The notes beneath the pieces were generated by a model that did no database searches, was not told where the DNA came from, and worked only from the letters and a program-made list of their open reading frames with translations. 64,000 nt of DNA from JAJTDS01 sp964202895 (GTDB taxonomy: Bacteria > Pseudomonadota > Alphaproteobacteria > Rickettsiales > UBA1997), in NCBI GenBank assembly GCA_964202895.1, contig CAXNJM010000001.1, forward strand, positions 806,001 through 870,000, given 5' to 3'. Made by a program: the position numbers and the translations under genes. Positions within the stretch are counted from its first letter, which is position 1. Each line of letters opens with the position of its first letter. Of the stretch, positions 45,708 to 54,524 are shown in pieces.

Positions 45708-47642
45708 ATGAAAAGTAATTCCTCATCTCCAAATAAAGATATCAGCACTAGACTCCTTGAAAAAAAAGTAATCTCTGAAGATCAACTTCAAATCGCCCTA
45801 AAAGAACAACAAAAAACTCGAGGAGAAAAAACGATTGCCACGATATTGGTAGAAATGGGCTTTATTTCTGAGGGTGCATTAGGGGAAATACTTAGCGAAT
45901 CTACAGGTATCAAAAAATTTGATATTCGTGCAGCAATGATAGACTCAAAGCTTGTCAAGAAAATTCCTAAAGAATTCGCAAATCACAATAAATTAATTGC
46001 CGTTTCCAGCACTGAAGATTCTGTAAATGTTGCAATGGCAGATATTTTTGATATTGTTGCCGTCGATCAAATTAGAAGATGTTTTCCGCCTAATTTTAAA
46101 ATAATTCCCGTCTATGCTACAGAAGTAGATATTCTTTCGGCAATTGACCAATATTATGGCTACGAAATGTCGATTGAAGGAATTCTCAAAGAAATCGAAG
46201 GAGCTAAAGATAGTCAAAATATCAATGATGAAAGTCAATTAAGAGGCGATTATCGCAGTCCGATGGTTCGTCTAGTTGATGCAATTCTAACTGATGCCGT
46301 TCATAGAGGGGCATCGGATTTACACTTTGAGCCTGAAAACTCTTTTCTTAGAATTAGATACCGCATTGACGGAAAAATGGTTCAAATTCGCAGTATTCAT
46401 AAAGAATATTGGTCAGCAATTGCTGTTAGAATAAAAATTATGTCAGGAATGAATATTGCTGAAAGTAGAAAGCCACAGGACGGAAGAGTCCAATCTGAAA
46501 TTTTAGGCAGAAGAATTGATTTTAGGGTTTCAACTCAACCAACTATTCACTCTGAAAATATAGTAATGAGGATTCTCGATGAGAAGCAATCAATATTAAC
46601 GATTGATAAACTTGGCTTTTCAGAACGAAATGAATTAGTGCTTAAAACAATGGTGCAAAGACCAGAAGGAGTTATTATCCTTACTGGGCCTACAGGCTCA
46701 GGAAAAACCACCACACTTTACACAATATTGAATTATATTAATTCAATTGATAAGAATATTATGACCCTCGAAGACCCCGTAGAATATAGAATACCACTTG
46801 TTAGACAATCAAATATTAGAGCGGATGCAGGAATGGATTTCGCCTCAGGAATTAAAGCACTATTAAGACAAGATCCCGATGTAATATTAGTCGGGGAAAT
46901 TCGTGATACCGATACCGCAATCACAGCAATTCAGGCAGCAATGACAGGTCACCAAGTATATACGAGTTTACACACTAATGATGCAATATCCGCAATTCCT
47001 CGTTTGATGAATATGGGAGTCCCTAATTATCTAATGTCTGGCTCATTAATTGGAGTTATAGCTCAAAGACTAGCTCGTAAACTATGTCAAAGCTGTAAAG
47101 AAGAATATCAAATCAATGAATTTGAGAAAAATCTACTTGGCGAGAAAAATCAACATATCTCTAAGCTATATCGCAGTAAAGGTTGTGAAAAATGTAGTAA
47201 TAATGGCTATAAAGGAAGAGCGGCAATTATTGAGATAATTTCTTTTGATAGAGAGCTAGATGATATGATTTCAAATGGCGCTAGTCGTAAAGATATGATA
47301 AAATATTTACTATCAACAGGTTTTGTGCCAATGGTTGAAGATGGCATTGATAAGGTAATTGCTGGTATAACTGATCTAAAAGAACTAATCAGAGTAGTTG
47401 ATATGACAGATAGAATGATGAATAACAAAGTCACTAAAACAATCGAAACTAAAACAATTGCAACCAAAACAATCGCAACTCCAAATCAAATACACAGCAA
47501 TATTCATAAAAAAGAATCCGTTACAATAATAACCAAAGAAACCGCTAAGAAACCTCTTCAAAATCAACATCCGATTCATAAATCAGAGTCTTTAAATACC
47601 AATAAAGAAATAAAAACAGTAATAAAAAAGCCTAATTCTTAG
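45708..47642 (+). CDS. GspE/PilB-family secretion ATPase
   Basis: A hexameric ATPase of the type II secretion or type IV pilus kind. The 644-residue protein has an N-terminal MshEN-like domain (about residues 8-150), then the catalytic domain with GPTGSGKTTTLYTIL (Walker A, about 327-341), the Asp box, RQDPDVILVGEIRD (Walker B, about 384-397), and the His box TGHQVYTSLHTNDA. The zinc tetracysteine CQSC...CEKC is present (about 463-506). A low-complexity tail of about 70 residues holds TKTIETKTIATKTIA repeats. No other gsp or pil genes are nearby. Confidence 0.9.
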   Translation: MKSNSSSPNKDISTRLLEKKVISEDQLQIALKEQQKTRGEKTIATILVEMGFISEGALGEILSESTGIKKFDIRAAMIDSKLVKKIPKEFANHNKLIAVSSTEDSVNVAMADIFDIVAVDQIRRCFPPNFKIIPVYATEVDILSAIDQYYGYEMSIEGILKEIEGAKDSQNINDESQLRGDYRSPMVRLVDAILTDAVHRGASDLHFEPENSFLRIRYRIDGKMVQIRSIHKEYWSAIAVRIKIMSGMNIAESRKPQDGRVQSEILGRRIDFRVSTQPTIHSENIVMRILDEKQSILTIDKLGFSERNELVLKTMVQRPEGVIILTGPTGSGKTTTLYTILNYINSIDKNIMTLEDPVEYRIPLVRQSNIRADAGMDFASGIKALLRQDPDVILVGEIRDTDTAITAIQAAMTGHQVYTSLHTNDAISAIPRLMNMGVPNYLMSGSLIGVIAQRLARKLCQSCKEEYQINEFEKNLLGEKNQHISKLYRSKGCEKCSNNGYKGRAAIIEIISFDRELDDMISNGASRKDMIKYLLSTGFVPMVEDGIDKVIAGITDLKELIRVVDMTDRMMNNKVTKTIETKTIATKTIATPNQIHSNIHKKESVTIITKETAKKPLQNQHPIHKSESLNTNKEIKTVIKKPNS

Positions 47643-47701
47643 AGATTTTTAGAATCTTAAAGAATTAAACAAAATATTAATTAGCAAATTATAAAATTGC
47701 T

Positions 47702-49009
47702 TTAGATTGCATTTATTTCTTCAATTCTTATTAAGCTATAATTAGTTATTAAATTACTGTTAAGCTTAGAAATAATTAATTCTAGCTCTGATTTCAGATA
47801 TTCCTCTGTAATTATTCCAACAACAATTTCATTTTCCTTATCTAAAAAATAAGATTTTGCAATTTTTAATTCTGAACCAAAAATTTTATTGACCGCATCG
47901 CTATTTTGTAGCAATTGCGAAAAATCTTCTTTATTCAAATTAACTCTTACAAAAAATTTATAAGGTTTTTGATTAATATCGCGATTGACGATATCTTGCA
48001 AATCATCAATTTGATAACCAAAAGTTGGAATATAATTATTGCAATTGATTTGTTTAGATATTTCAATGATATCTGCAATAACCGCAGATGCAGTTGGCAA
48101 ACTACCAGCACCAGCACCTATCATCATTTGCCATTTAGCATTGTTGGTTGAAATTAATACCGCATTTAAACTACCATCAATATTTGCAATCTTCTCTTGA
48201 TAGCTAATTAATGCAGGGTGAACAGATTGCCATAAAATATTGTTTTCGTATGAGGCATAGGCAATTAACTTAATTCTAAAGCCAAATTCTTGAGCTATTT
48301 TTATATCATCAATAGTAATTTTATCTATTCCTTCAATATTAATATTGCCAAAATTCTGCTTGATACCAAAAGCAATTATCGCTAAAACCGCAATTTTATG
48401 GGCACTATCTATGCCTTTAATATCAAAAGTTGGGTCAGATTCTGCATATCCTAGCTCTTGTGCTTGTTTCAAAGCATCAGCAAAATCAAGATTTTCATTC
48501 TGCATTTTCGAGAGAATAAAATTACAAGTTCCATTAATGATAGCATAACAACTATTGATATTATTGGCAACAAAGCCATTTTTTATTGCCCCAATTATTG
48601 GAATAGAACCGCCCACACTAGCTTCATAACCAATTAACACATTTTTACTTTGTGCAAGCTTTGCAATTTCAAAGCCATGAATTGCCAATAATGCTTTATT
48701 AGCGGTAACTACGGGAATATTTTTTTTAACTGCCAACTCAATGATATCTTTAGCAATATCGATGCCACCAATCAGCTCAACTATTATATCAGCACCACTT
48801 TTTTCAACCATCTCTAAGGGATCAGTAAAAAATTTAATATTTTGATTTTCGATAAATGATTTACTGCTTCTTGCCGAAACCGCAACAATCTCAATTTCAA
48901 TCGAAGTTGCTCTTTTAATTTTTTCAATATCTTTTTTAATAATTTCTACAACTCCTGAGCCAACATTACCAAGACCAGCAATCGCTATTTTAATTTTAGA
49001 AGATTTCAT
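47702..49009 (-). CDS. hom: Homoserine dehydrogenase
   Basis: Hom reduces aspartate semialdehyde to homoserine on the way to threonine and methionine. The 435-residue protein has GLGNVGSGVVEIIKKD at the N-terminus, VTANKALLA, the conserved GYEASVGGSIPIIGAI, and the catalytic region LGYAESDPTFDIKGIDSAHKIAVLA. A C-terminal ACT-like domain (from about residue 350) is present but short and diverged, so feedback by threonine may be altered. It converges on the GspE/PilB gene. Confidence 0.96.
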   Translation of the reverse strand: MKSSKIKIAIAGLGNVGSGVVEIIKKDIEKIKRATSIEIEIVAVSARSSKSFIENQNIKFFTDPLEMVEKSGADIIVELIGGIDIAKDIIELAVKKNIPVVTANKALLAIHGFEIAKLAQSKNVLIGYEASVGGSIPIIGAIKNGFVANNINSCYAIINGTCNFILSKMQNENLDFADALKQAQELGYAESDPTFDIKGIDSAHKIAVLAIIAFGIKQNFGNINIEGIDKITIDDIKIAQEFGFRIKLIAYASYENNILWQSVHPALISYQEKIANIDGSLNAVLISTNNAKWQMMIGAGAGSLPTASAVIADIIEISKQINCNNYIPTFGYQIDDLQDIVNRDINQKPYKFFVRVNLNKEDFSQLLQNSDAVNKIFGSELKIAKSYFLDKENEIVVGIITEEYLKSELELIISKLNSNLITNYSLIRIEEINAI

Positions 49010-49030
49010 TATTTTTATATAATTTAGAAT

Positions 49031-50314
49031 TTATAACTTAGTATTTATGACCTTAATCTCTCTTTGAGGAAGCGGAATTTCAATGTTATTTTCTTTAAAT
49101 TTTTGCCAAATTTCAAGCATTACTTGACTTTTTGCAGATTGTCTACCTTCAACTATATCGTTAATCCAGAAGGTTAATAAAAATTTAATATCAAAATCGT
49201 CAAAATTGGTTAGATTACATTCCACTTCTGGATATCGCAAACATCTAGCATTAGAATTTGCAACATCAATCATAATTTGACGAACTTTATTAAGATCAGA
49301 ATTATAAGCAACACCAATATTTATTTCGATTCTTGCCCTATTGTTGCTGTAAGTCCAATTTATTACTTTATTAACGATTAAATCTTCGTTAGGAATAATA
49401 ATTTCCCTGCCATCAAAACCTTCAACAATAGTATATCTACCCGCAAAATGCTTCACTATACCAAATACATTGCCATTTTCGATTTCTATCCAATCTCCAA
49501 CTTCAATTGCCTTTTCAAACAATAACATTATCCCACTAATAAAATTAGAAGCAATTTTTTGCAAACCAAAACCAATACCAACACCTACCGCACCACCAAT
49601 TACAGTAAATGCAGTCATATCAATTCCAATAGTTTTTAAGGCAATTATTATTAAAGCAAAGTAGGTAAAAATATCAATAAATTTTATTATTAAACTTCTA
49701 TTGCTAACTTCAATTGAGGAGCTATTTTCAATTAATATTTTTGCTTTTTTTCTCATTAGATTGAGAAGCAAAAATACAATAGTTAATATTACAAGCGATT
49801 TTATGGCGATATAAACAGAAATGCGAAACTTACCAATCTCAAGAGCATATTGATCGAGATAACTAATAGCGGGGTTGAGGATGCCAAAAATATCGAGAAT
49901 AGTGGCTGGAATAAGACAAATTCCTGCAAAATTAACAATAATTGCACTACTTGAAATTGTTCTTAATAATCTTAAAAATAAAAGCAAAGTAGCTAATTTG
50001 AGAACAGTAGCAATAAAAATTACATTATCTTCAATTTGCGAATAAACCGCCAAAACAATCGCCAAACTTATCACCGACAATGCAGGATAAAATAACGGGA
50101 TAATATAAGTTTCAAAAATATTAATAAAATCGCTATTTAATTTACCCGCATTCATCATCTTAGGTAATAACTTTTTTTTGATGAAGAAATAAACTAGCGA
50201 AGATAATCCAAAGCCAATTATTAAAGCAACGGATTGCCAGTAAAAATCACCAGAAGAGATAGACTCTTCAAGAATATCAACAAATTTTTGATAACTTATT
50301 TTATTATTACTCAC
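49031..50314 (-). CDS. Mechanosensitive ion channel, MscS family
   Basis: A pressure-relief channel of 427 residues. There are about six hydrophobic segments in the first 240 residues. The pore helix pattern GGAVGVGIGFGLQKIASNFISGIMLLFEKAIEVGDWIEIE (about residues 242-281) is diagnostic for MscS, followed by the beta domain with GIVKHFAGRYTIVEGFDGREIIIPNEDLIVNKVINWT and a C-terminal alpha/beta domain. It is longer than MscS of Escherichia coli because of extra N-terminal helices. It precedes hom by 21 nt on the - strand. Confidence 0.93.
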   Translation of the reverse strand: MSNNKISYQKFVDILEESISSGDFYWQSVALIIGFGLSSLVYFFIKKKLLPKMMNAGKLNSDFINIFETYIIPLFYPALSVISLAIVLAVYSQIEDNVIFIATVLKLATLLLFLRLLRTISSSAIIVNFAGICLIPATILDIFGILNPAISYLDQYALEIGKFRISVYIAIKSLVILTIVFLLLNLMRKKAKILIENSSSIEVSNRSLIIKFIDIFTYFALIIIALKTIGIDMTAFTVIGGAVGVGIGFGLQKIASNFISGIMLLFEKAIEVGDWIEIENGNVFGIVKHFAGRYTIVEGFDGREIIIPNEDLIVNKVINWTYSNNRARIEINIGVAYNSDLNKVRQIMIDVANSNARCLRYPEVECNLTNFDDFDIKFLLTFWINDIVEGRQSAKSQVMLEIWQKFKENNIEIPLPQREIKVINTKL

Positions 50315-50389
50315 AAAATAACCCTAGAATTAATATTATTATTGAAAATAGTAAATATATTATCTATTTCTTAAATATTTATATTGTTT

Positions 50390-51904
50390 TTATTCACCTT
50401 GTCCAGAACTATATGCAGGCTTATTGTTGAATAGGTACAAGCCTTCATATTTTACGAAATCAACATTTTTTTGATCCAGCATTTTCAATATCTCGATTAG
50501 ATTAGAATTGATGATTTTTTTACTATTATCGATAATTTGAGAGCTAGATTTTCCTGTTATTCCCTTACCAACAAACCTTAGAACTGTAAGACCCGATTGA
50601 TAATTATTAGAAAAATCTTGGTCGCCATCTTTATCGCTGGTGGGCCATAATATTAAGCCTTTTGCTGAAATAGTTTTTATTTCAAAAATTTCATTCTCCA
50701 TTTCATTGATTTTATTAATCAATGACTGAAAAGACTCTTGCCAATCAATAAACACATCGAAACCGATAAGCTTCTTTTCTTCTTTAGAGATATCATTTTT
50801 TGTAGCGGTTGCATTTTCTTGAATAATGGTTTTTTTATTAAGATTACTAGAAAAATTTGCAACAGGTAGAATTTTTGGCATTTTACCAAGCCTTGATATT
50901 ACTTCTTGAGTAAATTCTTTTGTACCAACTTTTTTTGAGCTAGAAGCCTGATTAAATATATCCATAGTGTGAATACCATCTTCAATTGTTGCATATAAAG
51001 CATTGCGAATTTTAGAGGCAACTTCATGTTGATTTAAATGAATCAACATCATAATTGAAGCATTAATTAACCCCGTTGGATTAGCAATATCTTGATGAGC
51101 AATCATTGGAGCGGAGCCATGTATGGCTTCAAACATCGCAAATTCTTTACCAATATTTGCTGAGCCCGCAAGACCAACAGAACCAGATATTTCTGCAGCG
51201 ACATCAGAAATTATATCTCCATATAAATTCATCGTTACAATAACATCAAAATCTTCTGGCCTAGATGCAAGCCTTGCTGTGCCTATATCAACAATCATAT
51301 GGTCGCAAATAATTTGCGGATATTCAACAGATATTTCATTAAAAACTTGATGAAATAGGCCGTCGGTCATTTTCATGATATTGTCTTTTGAGAAACAGGT
51401 GATTTTTTTTCTATTATTTGCCAATGCATATTCAAAAGCATAGCGAATGATTTTTTCACAACCTTGGCGAGTTACTAATTTTAAAGTTTGATAGCTTTCT
51501 AAGGTTTGTCTATATTCAATGCCCGCATAAAGATCTTCTTCATTTTCACGGATAATAACAACATCCATTAATGGAAATTTAGTTACTACAAATGGACTAA
51601 AAGAAGAAACCGGCCTAACATTAGCAAATAATCCTAATTTTTTTCTCATCGTTACATTGAGGCTTTTATAGCCACCGCCCTGAGGGGTTGTGATTGGAGC
51701 TTTTAACAAAACTTTATTATTGAAAATAGTTTGCCAAGCAGAAGGTGTAAGCCCAGAATTAAAGCCTTTTTCATAAATTTTTTGTCCGACTTCGATTGTA
51801 TCAAAATATAATTTCGCTTCCGCTTCTTTAAGAATTGCAAGAGTTGAATCCATGATCTCTGGGCCTATGCCATCTCCAAATGCAATTGTAATTTTTTGTG
51901 TCAT
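50390..51904 (-). CDS. icd: Isocitrate dehydrogenase with C-terminal extension
   Basis: Icd oxidises isocitrate to 2-oxoglutarate in the TCA cycle. The 504-residue protein begins ITIAFGDGIGPEIMDSTL, has LNVTMRKKLGLFANVRPV (substrate Arg residues), RENEEDLYAGIEYRQT, and GSANIGKEFAMFEAIHGSAPMIAHQDIANPTGLI. The catalytic core ends near residue 340 and is followed by an extra domain of about 150 residues, the arrangement of the Rickettsia and Thermus form. NADP use is likely for that group but not proven here. Confidence 0.94.
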   Translation of the reverse strand: MTQKITIAFGDGIGPEIMDSTLAILKEAEAKLYFDTIEVGQKIYEKGFNSGLTPSAWQTIFNNKVLLKAPITTPQGGGYKSLNVTMRKKLGLFANVRPVSSFSPFVVTKFPLMDVVIIRENEEDLYAGIEYRQTLESYQTLKLVTRQGCEKIIRYAFEYALANNRKKITCFSKDNIMKMTDGLFHQVFNEISVEYPQIICDHMIVDIGTARLASRPEDFDVIVTMNLYGDIISDVAAEISGSVGLAGSANIGKEFAMFEAIHGSAPMIAHQDIANPTGLINASIMMLIHLNQHEVASKIRNALYATIEDGIHTMDIFNQASSSKKVGTKEFTQEVISRLGKMPKILPVANFSSNLNKKTIIQENATATKNDISKEEKKLIGFDVFIDWQESFQSLINKINEMENEIFEIKTISAKGLILWPTSDKDGDQDFSNNYQSGLTVLRFVGKGITGKSSSQIIDNSKKIINSNLIEILKMLDQKNVDFVKYEGLYLFNNKPAYSSGQGE

Positions 51905-51960
51905 TTTTGAGTTATTAATGTTAGTAAAATTGATAATTAATATTTATTAATTCTTGAAAT

Positions 51961-52449
51961 TTATGGAAATAGCTTTTTTTTAAGCTCTTTGACAACATTT
52001 TGAGAAACAAAATGGCTAATATCGCCATTTAATTTTGCTACTTCTTTGACTAATTTTGAAGCAATAAAGTGATGATTTTCTGATGCTGGCAGAAAAACCG
52101 TTTGTAAATCGGGATTCAGCTTGTTATTCATTCCGTGCATTTGAAATTCATATTCAAAATCAGATACCGCTCTAAGGCCACGAATTAAAATATAAGATTT
52201 TTTATATTTAGCAAAATCAACTAAAAGCCCTTCAAAAGACTCAACTTCTATATTTTGATAATTATCTAAGGCAGTAATTTCATTTTTTATTAATTTAACC
52301 CTTTCTTCAGTTGTAAATAAAGGATTCTTAGCATTATCTCTTGCTACTCCGATAATTATTTTATCAAATAGAATCGATGCTCTTTTAATTATATCAAGAT
52401 GCCCAAAAGTTATAGGGTCAAATGTTCCTGGATATATTGCTGTTTTCAT
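51961..52449 (-). CDS. coaD: Phosphopantetheine adenylyltransferase CoaD
   Basis: CoaD makes dephospho-CoA, the fourth step of CoA synthesis from pantothenate. The 162-residue length is standard. Motifs are YPGTFDPITFGHLDIIKRA (T/HxGH nucleotidyltransferase motif, residues 6-24), ARDNAKNP, LIRGLRAVSDFEYEFQMHGMNNKLNPDLQTVFLPA, and the SSxxVKE-like ASKLVKEVA. It follows ccoP by 24 nt and may share its transcript. Confidence 0.96.
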   Translation of the reverse strand: MKTAIYPGTFDPITFGHLDIIKRASILFDKIIIGVARDNAKNPLFTTEERVKLIKNEITALDNYQNIEVESFEGLLVDFAKYKKSYILIRGLRAVSDFEYEFQMHGMNNKLNPDLQTVFLPASENHHFIASKLVKEVAKLNGDISHFVSQNVVKELKKKLFP

Positions 52450-52473
52450 AATATATCAATTAAGATTGGTTGG

Positions 52474-53358
52474 CTATTCACCGCCACCTAAAGAATGAAC
52501 AAATAAAGACAATTGTTTAATTGTTGCATTGTCAAGTCTGGAATTCCAATAAGGCATGACTCCCGCTCTAGCATTATGAATTGTGTAGATAACATCTTTT
52601 TTATCACCACCATAAAGCCAAATTTTATCATTCAGCCTTGGCGCACCCATTGCACGATTTCCTGAACCCTGATTTGAGTGACAAGAAACACAATTAGCTT
52701 TAAAAATTGCCTCACCCTCTTGAAAATTATGTTGATTTTCTTTGTCGCTAAGCGAAATAACATATTCAGCGACTTGTTCAATCTCTTTTTTTGTTAAAAT
52801 TTTATCTTTTCCAAAATAAGGCATTTGGTTAACTCTTGCCTGTTCATGGCCAGAACGAATACCATAAAGCAAAGTTGTGTATATATCTTCTATTTTTCCA
52901 CCCCATAACCAATCATCATCATTAAGGTTGGGATAGCCTTTTGCACCCTGAGCACCAGTGCCATGACAACCAGCACAATTTTCTTTGAATGATGCTTTGC
53001 CACCATTTAAAGCAAATTCCATTAATTGTGGGTTATTTTTAATTTCATTAAAAGACAGGCTGTCAATTTGCTCTACATATTTACTTTTTTCAATATTAGC
53101 AATATTTTGCTTTGCTAATAAATCTGATTTTGTTGACCAATTTAATAAGCCCTTTGAATTGCCATTTTTAATTGGCCAAGCTGGATAAAAAAACCAATAA
53201 ATTACTGCCCAAATAATACAAATTATCCAAACAATTAACCACCATCTTGGGGCTGGGATATCATATTCACTAATGCCGTCCCAATCGTGACCAGTTGTAT
53301 TGGTAGGTTCATTTTGATTATCTTTATCAGTATTATTAATTTTATGATCTTTATTCAT
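52474..53358 (-). CDS. ccoP: cbb3-type cytochrome c oxidase subunit CcoP
   Basis: CcoP carries two c-type hemes that pass electrons to CcoO and the cbb3 oxidase core. From the ATG at 53358 the protein is about 294 residues, with DWDGISEYDIPAPRWWLIVWIICIIWAVIYWFFYPAWP (the typical CcoP entry and transmembrane segment), and two CxxCH motifs, CAGCHGTGAQG and CVSCHSNQGSG. The longer upstream frame overlaps ccoQ and begins with nonconserved residues, so the 53358 start is preferred; it lies one nucleotide after the ccoQ stop. Confidence 0.96.
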   Translation of the reverse strand: MNKDHKINNTDKDNQNEPTNTTGHDWDGISEYDIPAPRWWLIVWIICIIWAVIYWFFYPAWPIKNGNSKGLLNWSTKSDLLAKQNIANIEKSKYVEQIDSLSFNEIKNNPQLMEFALNGGKASFKENCAGCHGTGAQGAKGYPNLNDDDWLWGGKIEDIYTTLLYGIRSGHEQARVNQMPYFGKDKILTKKEIEQVAEYVISLSDKENQHNFQEGEAIFKANCVSCHSNQGSGNRAMGAPRLNDKIWLYGGDKKDVIYTIHNARAGVMPYWNSRLDNATIKQLSLFVHSLGGGE

Positions 53359-53359
53359 T

Positions 53360-53521
53360 TTATTTATGTTTTTTATTATCGTCTCTAAGTGGAATATCTG
53401 AATGTTTTTGCAACTTCTCTTTTGCACCTTTTTTAAAAACATTAAATATTATTACACAAAAAAAGCTAAAAAATAACACTGTTGATATTGTGGCGGCATT
53501 TTCTATTATAACTTCAAACAT
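53360..53521 (-). CDS. ccoQ: cbb3-type cytochrome c oxidase small subunit CcoQ (FixQ)
   Basis: A 53-residue single-helix protein (MFEVIIENAATISTVLFF at the start, transmembrane segment about residues 10-28) with the short cytoplasmic tail ending KHSDIPLRDD, the same D/IPL-DD pattern as FixQ. It stabilises CcoP in the complex. It sits exactly between ccoO (3 nt) and ccoP (1 nt), so position and sequence agree. It was found by reading the gap directly. Confidence 0.9.
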   Translation of the reverse strand: MFEVIIENAATISTVLFFSFFCVIIFNVFKKGAKEKLQKHSDIPLRDDNKKHK

Positions 53522-53524
53522 ATT

Positions 53525-54283
53525 TTATTTATTTTCGTTATTGTTGGTAATATTTGCTTGATGTTCAAATTTTTGATATTTATTAAAATCAATAAATGTT
53601 CCTAAAACCTGTAAATAGGCTATTAAAGCATCCATTTCAGAAACTTTGTTAGGGTTAGAGTCGAAATCTCGAATATTGATTTTATTGTTATTGTATCGTT
53701 TTTGCAACTGCTCGCCTTCTCTATCGTTAGATGCCTGAATTACTGCATCTGAGTAGCTATTTTGAATCATATCATCGGTATAAGGAACCCCTATTCTTCT
53801 CAATGTCAGCATATCGTCACCAATGGTTGAGATATCAGCATCTTTTTGATTAAGAAAATTATAAGGAGGCATTATTGATTCTGGAACAACCGAACGAGGA
53901 TTACTAAGATGTCTTTGGTGCCAATCATCAGAATATTTGCCACCAATTCTTGCTAAATCTGGACCCGTTCTTTTTGAACCCCATTGAAAAGGATAATCGT
54001 AAATGCTTTCAACAGCAAGAGATTGATGCCCGTATCTCTCGACTTCATCTCGTAAAACTCTAACTTGTTGAGAATGGCAACCGTAACAACCTTCTCTTTT
54101 ATAGATTTTTGCTCCCGCCAATTCAAGTGGAGTGTAGGGGCGAACACCCTCAACCTTTTCAATTGTGGTTTCAATGCGAAAAAGAGGAACAATTTCAATA
54201 ATTCCGCCAATTGAAATTACTATCATTGTGAAGACTAGCAATAAAATTGAGTTTTTTTCAATTTTATCGTGATGCTTTAACAT
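53525..54283 (-). CDS. ccoO: cbb3-type cytochrome c oxidase subunit CcoO
   Basis: CcoO is the monoheme cytochrome c subunit of cbb3 oxidase. The 252-residue protein has an N-terminal transmembrane helix (about residues 15-37), GAKIYKREGCYGCHSQQVRVLRDEVERYGH with the CxxCH heme site (about 67-71), and KRTGPDLARIGGKYSDDWH, followed by PESIMPPYNFL with the axial Met. In nearly all genomes ccoN, the catalytic subunit, is immediately upstream; here the upstream 240 bp are noncoding and the next gene is the chaperone. Confidence 0.96.
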   Translation of the reverse strand: MLKHHDKIEKNSILLLVFTMIVISIGGIIEIVPLFRIETTIEKVEGVRPYTPLELAGAKIYKREGCYGCHSQQVRVLRDEVERYGHQSLAVESIYDYPFQWGSKRTGPDLARIGGKYSDDWHQRHLSNPRSVVPESIMPPYNFLNQKDADISTIGDDMLTLRRIGVPYTDDMIQNSYSDAVIQASNDREGEQLQKRYNNNKINIRDFDSNPNKVSEMDALIAYLQVLGTFIDFNKYQKFEHQANITNNNENK

Positions 54284-54524
54284 ATTTGAAGTTATTTAAT
54301 ATTTAATAAATTTTTTAATTTTGCAGATCAATTATATTTTTACTAAATAATTTTTCAAGCTAGATTTTATCTTATTACTAAATTTATGGCAATTGGCTTC
54401 TTGAAGGAGATTTTAATCTTTGAGGGCTAGAGGTTACAAATTATCCAAACCATTTTCTTACTTCCGACATTATTTCTTCTGGAGTTGATATTTTTATTAA
54501 AAAAATCATCAATAAAATAGTCAA
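54284..54524. other. Gap where ccoN would be expected
   Basis: About 240 bp of AT-rich sequence. The only frame of note is a 22-codon - strand ORF at 54441-54509 (product ends STPEEIMSEVRKWFG), 15 nt past the chaperone stop. It is too short to judge and may be a fragment. No CcoN-like segment was found on either strand. Confidence 0.4.

Noticed and set aside
45708..47642. VirB11 ATPase of the type IV secretion system
   Set aside because: The N-terminal MshEN-like domain, tetracysteine zinc motif and 644-residue length are those of GspE/PilB, not of the 330-residue VirB11.
52474..53442. Longer CcoP start at 53442
   Set aside because: The extra 28 residues overlap ccoQ in another frame and are not CcoP-like; ATG 53358 directly follows the ccoQ stop.
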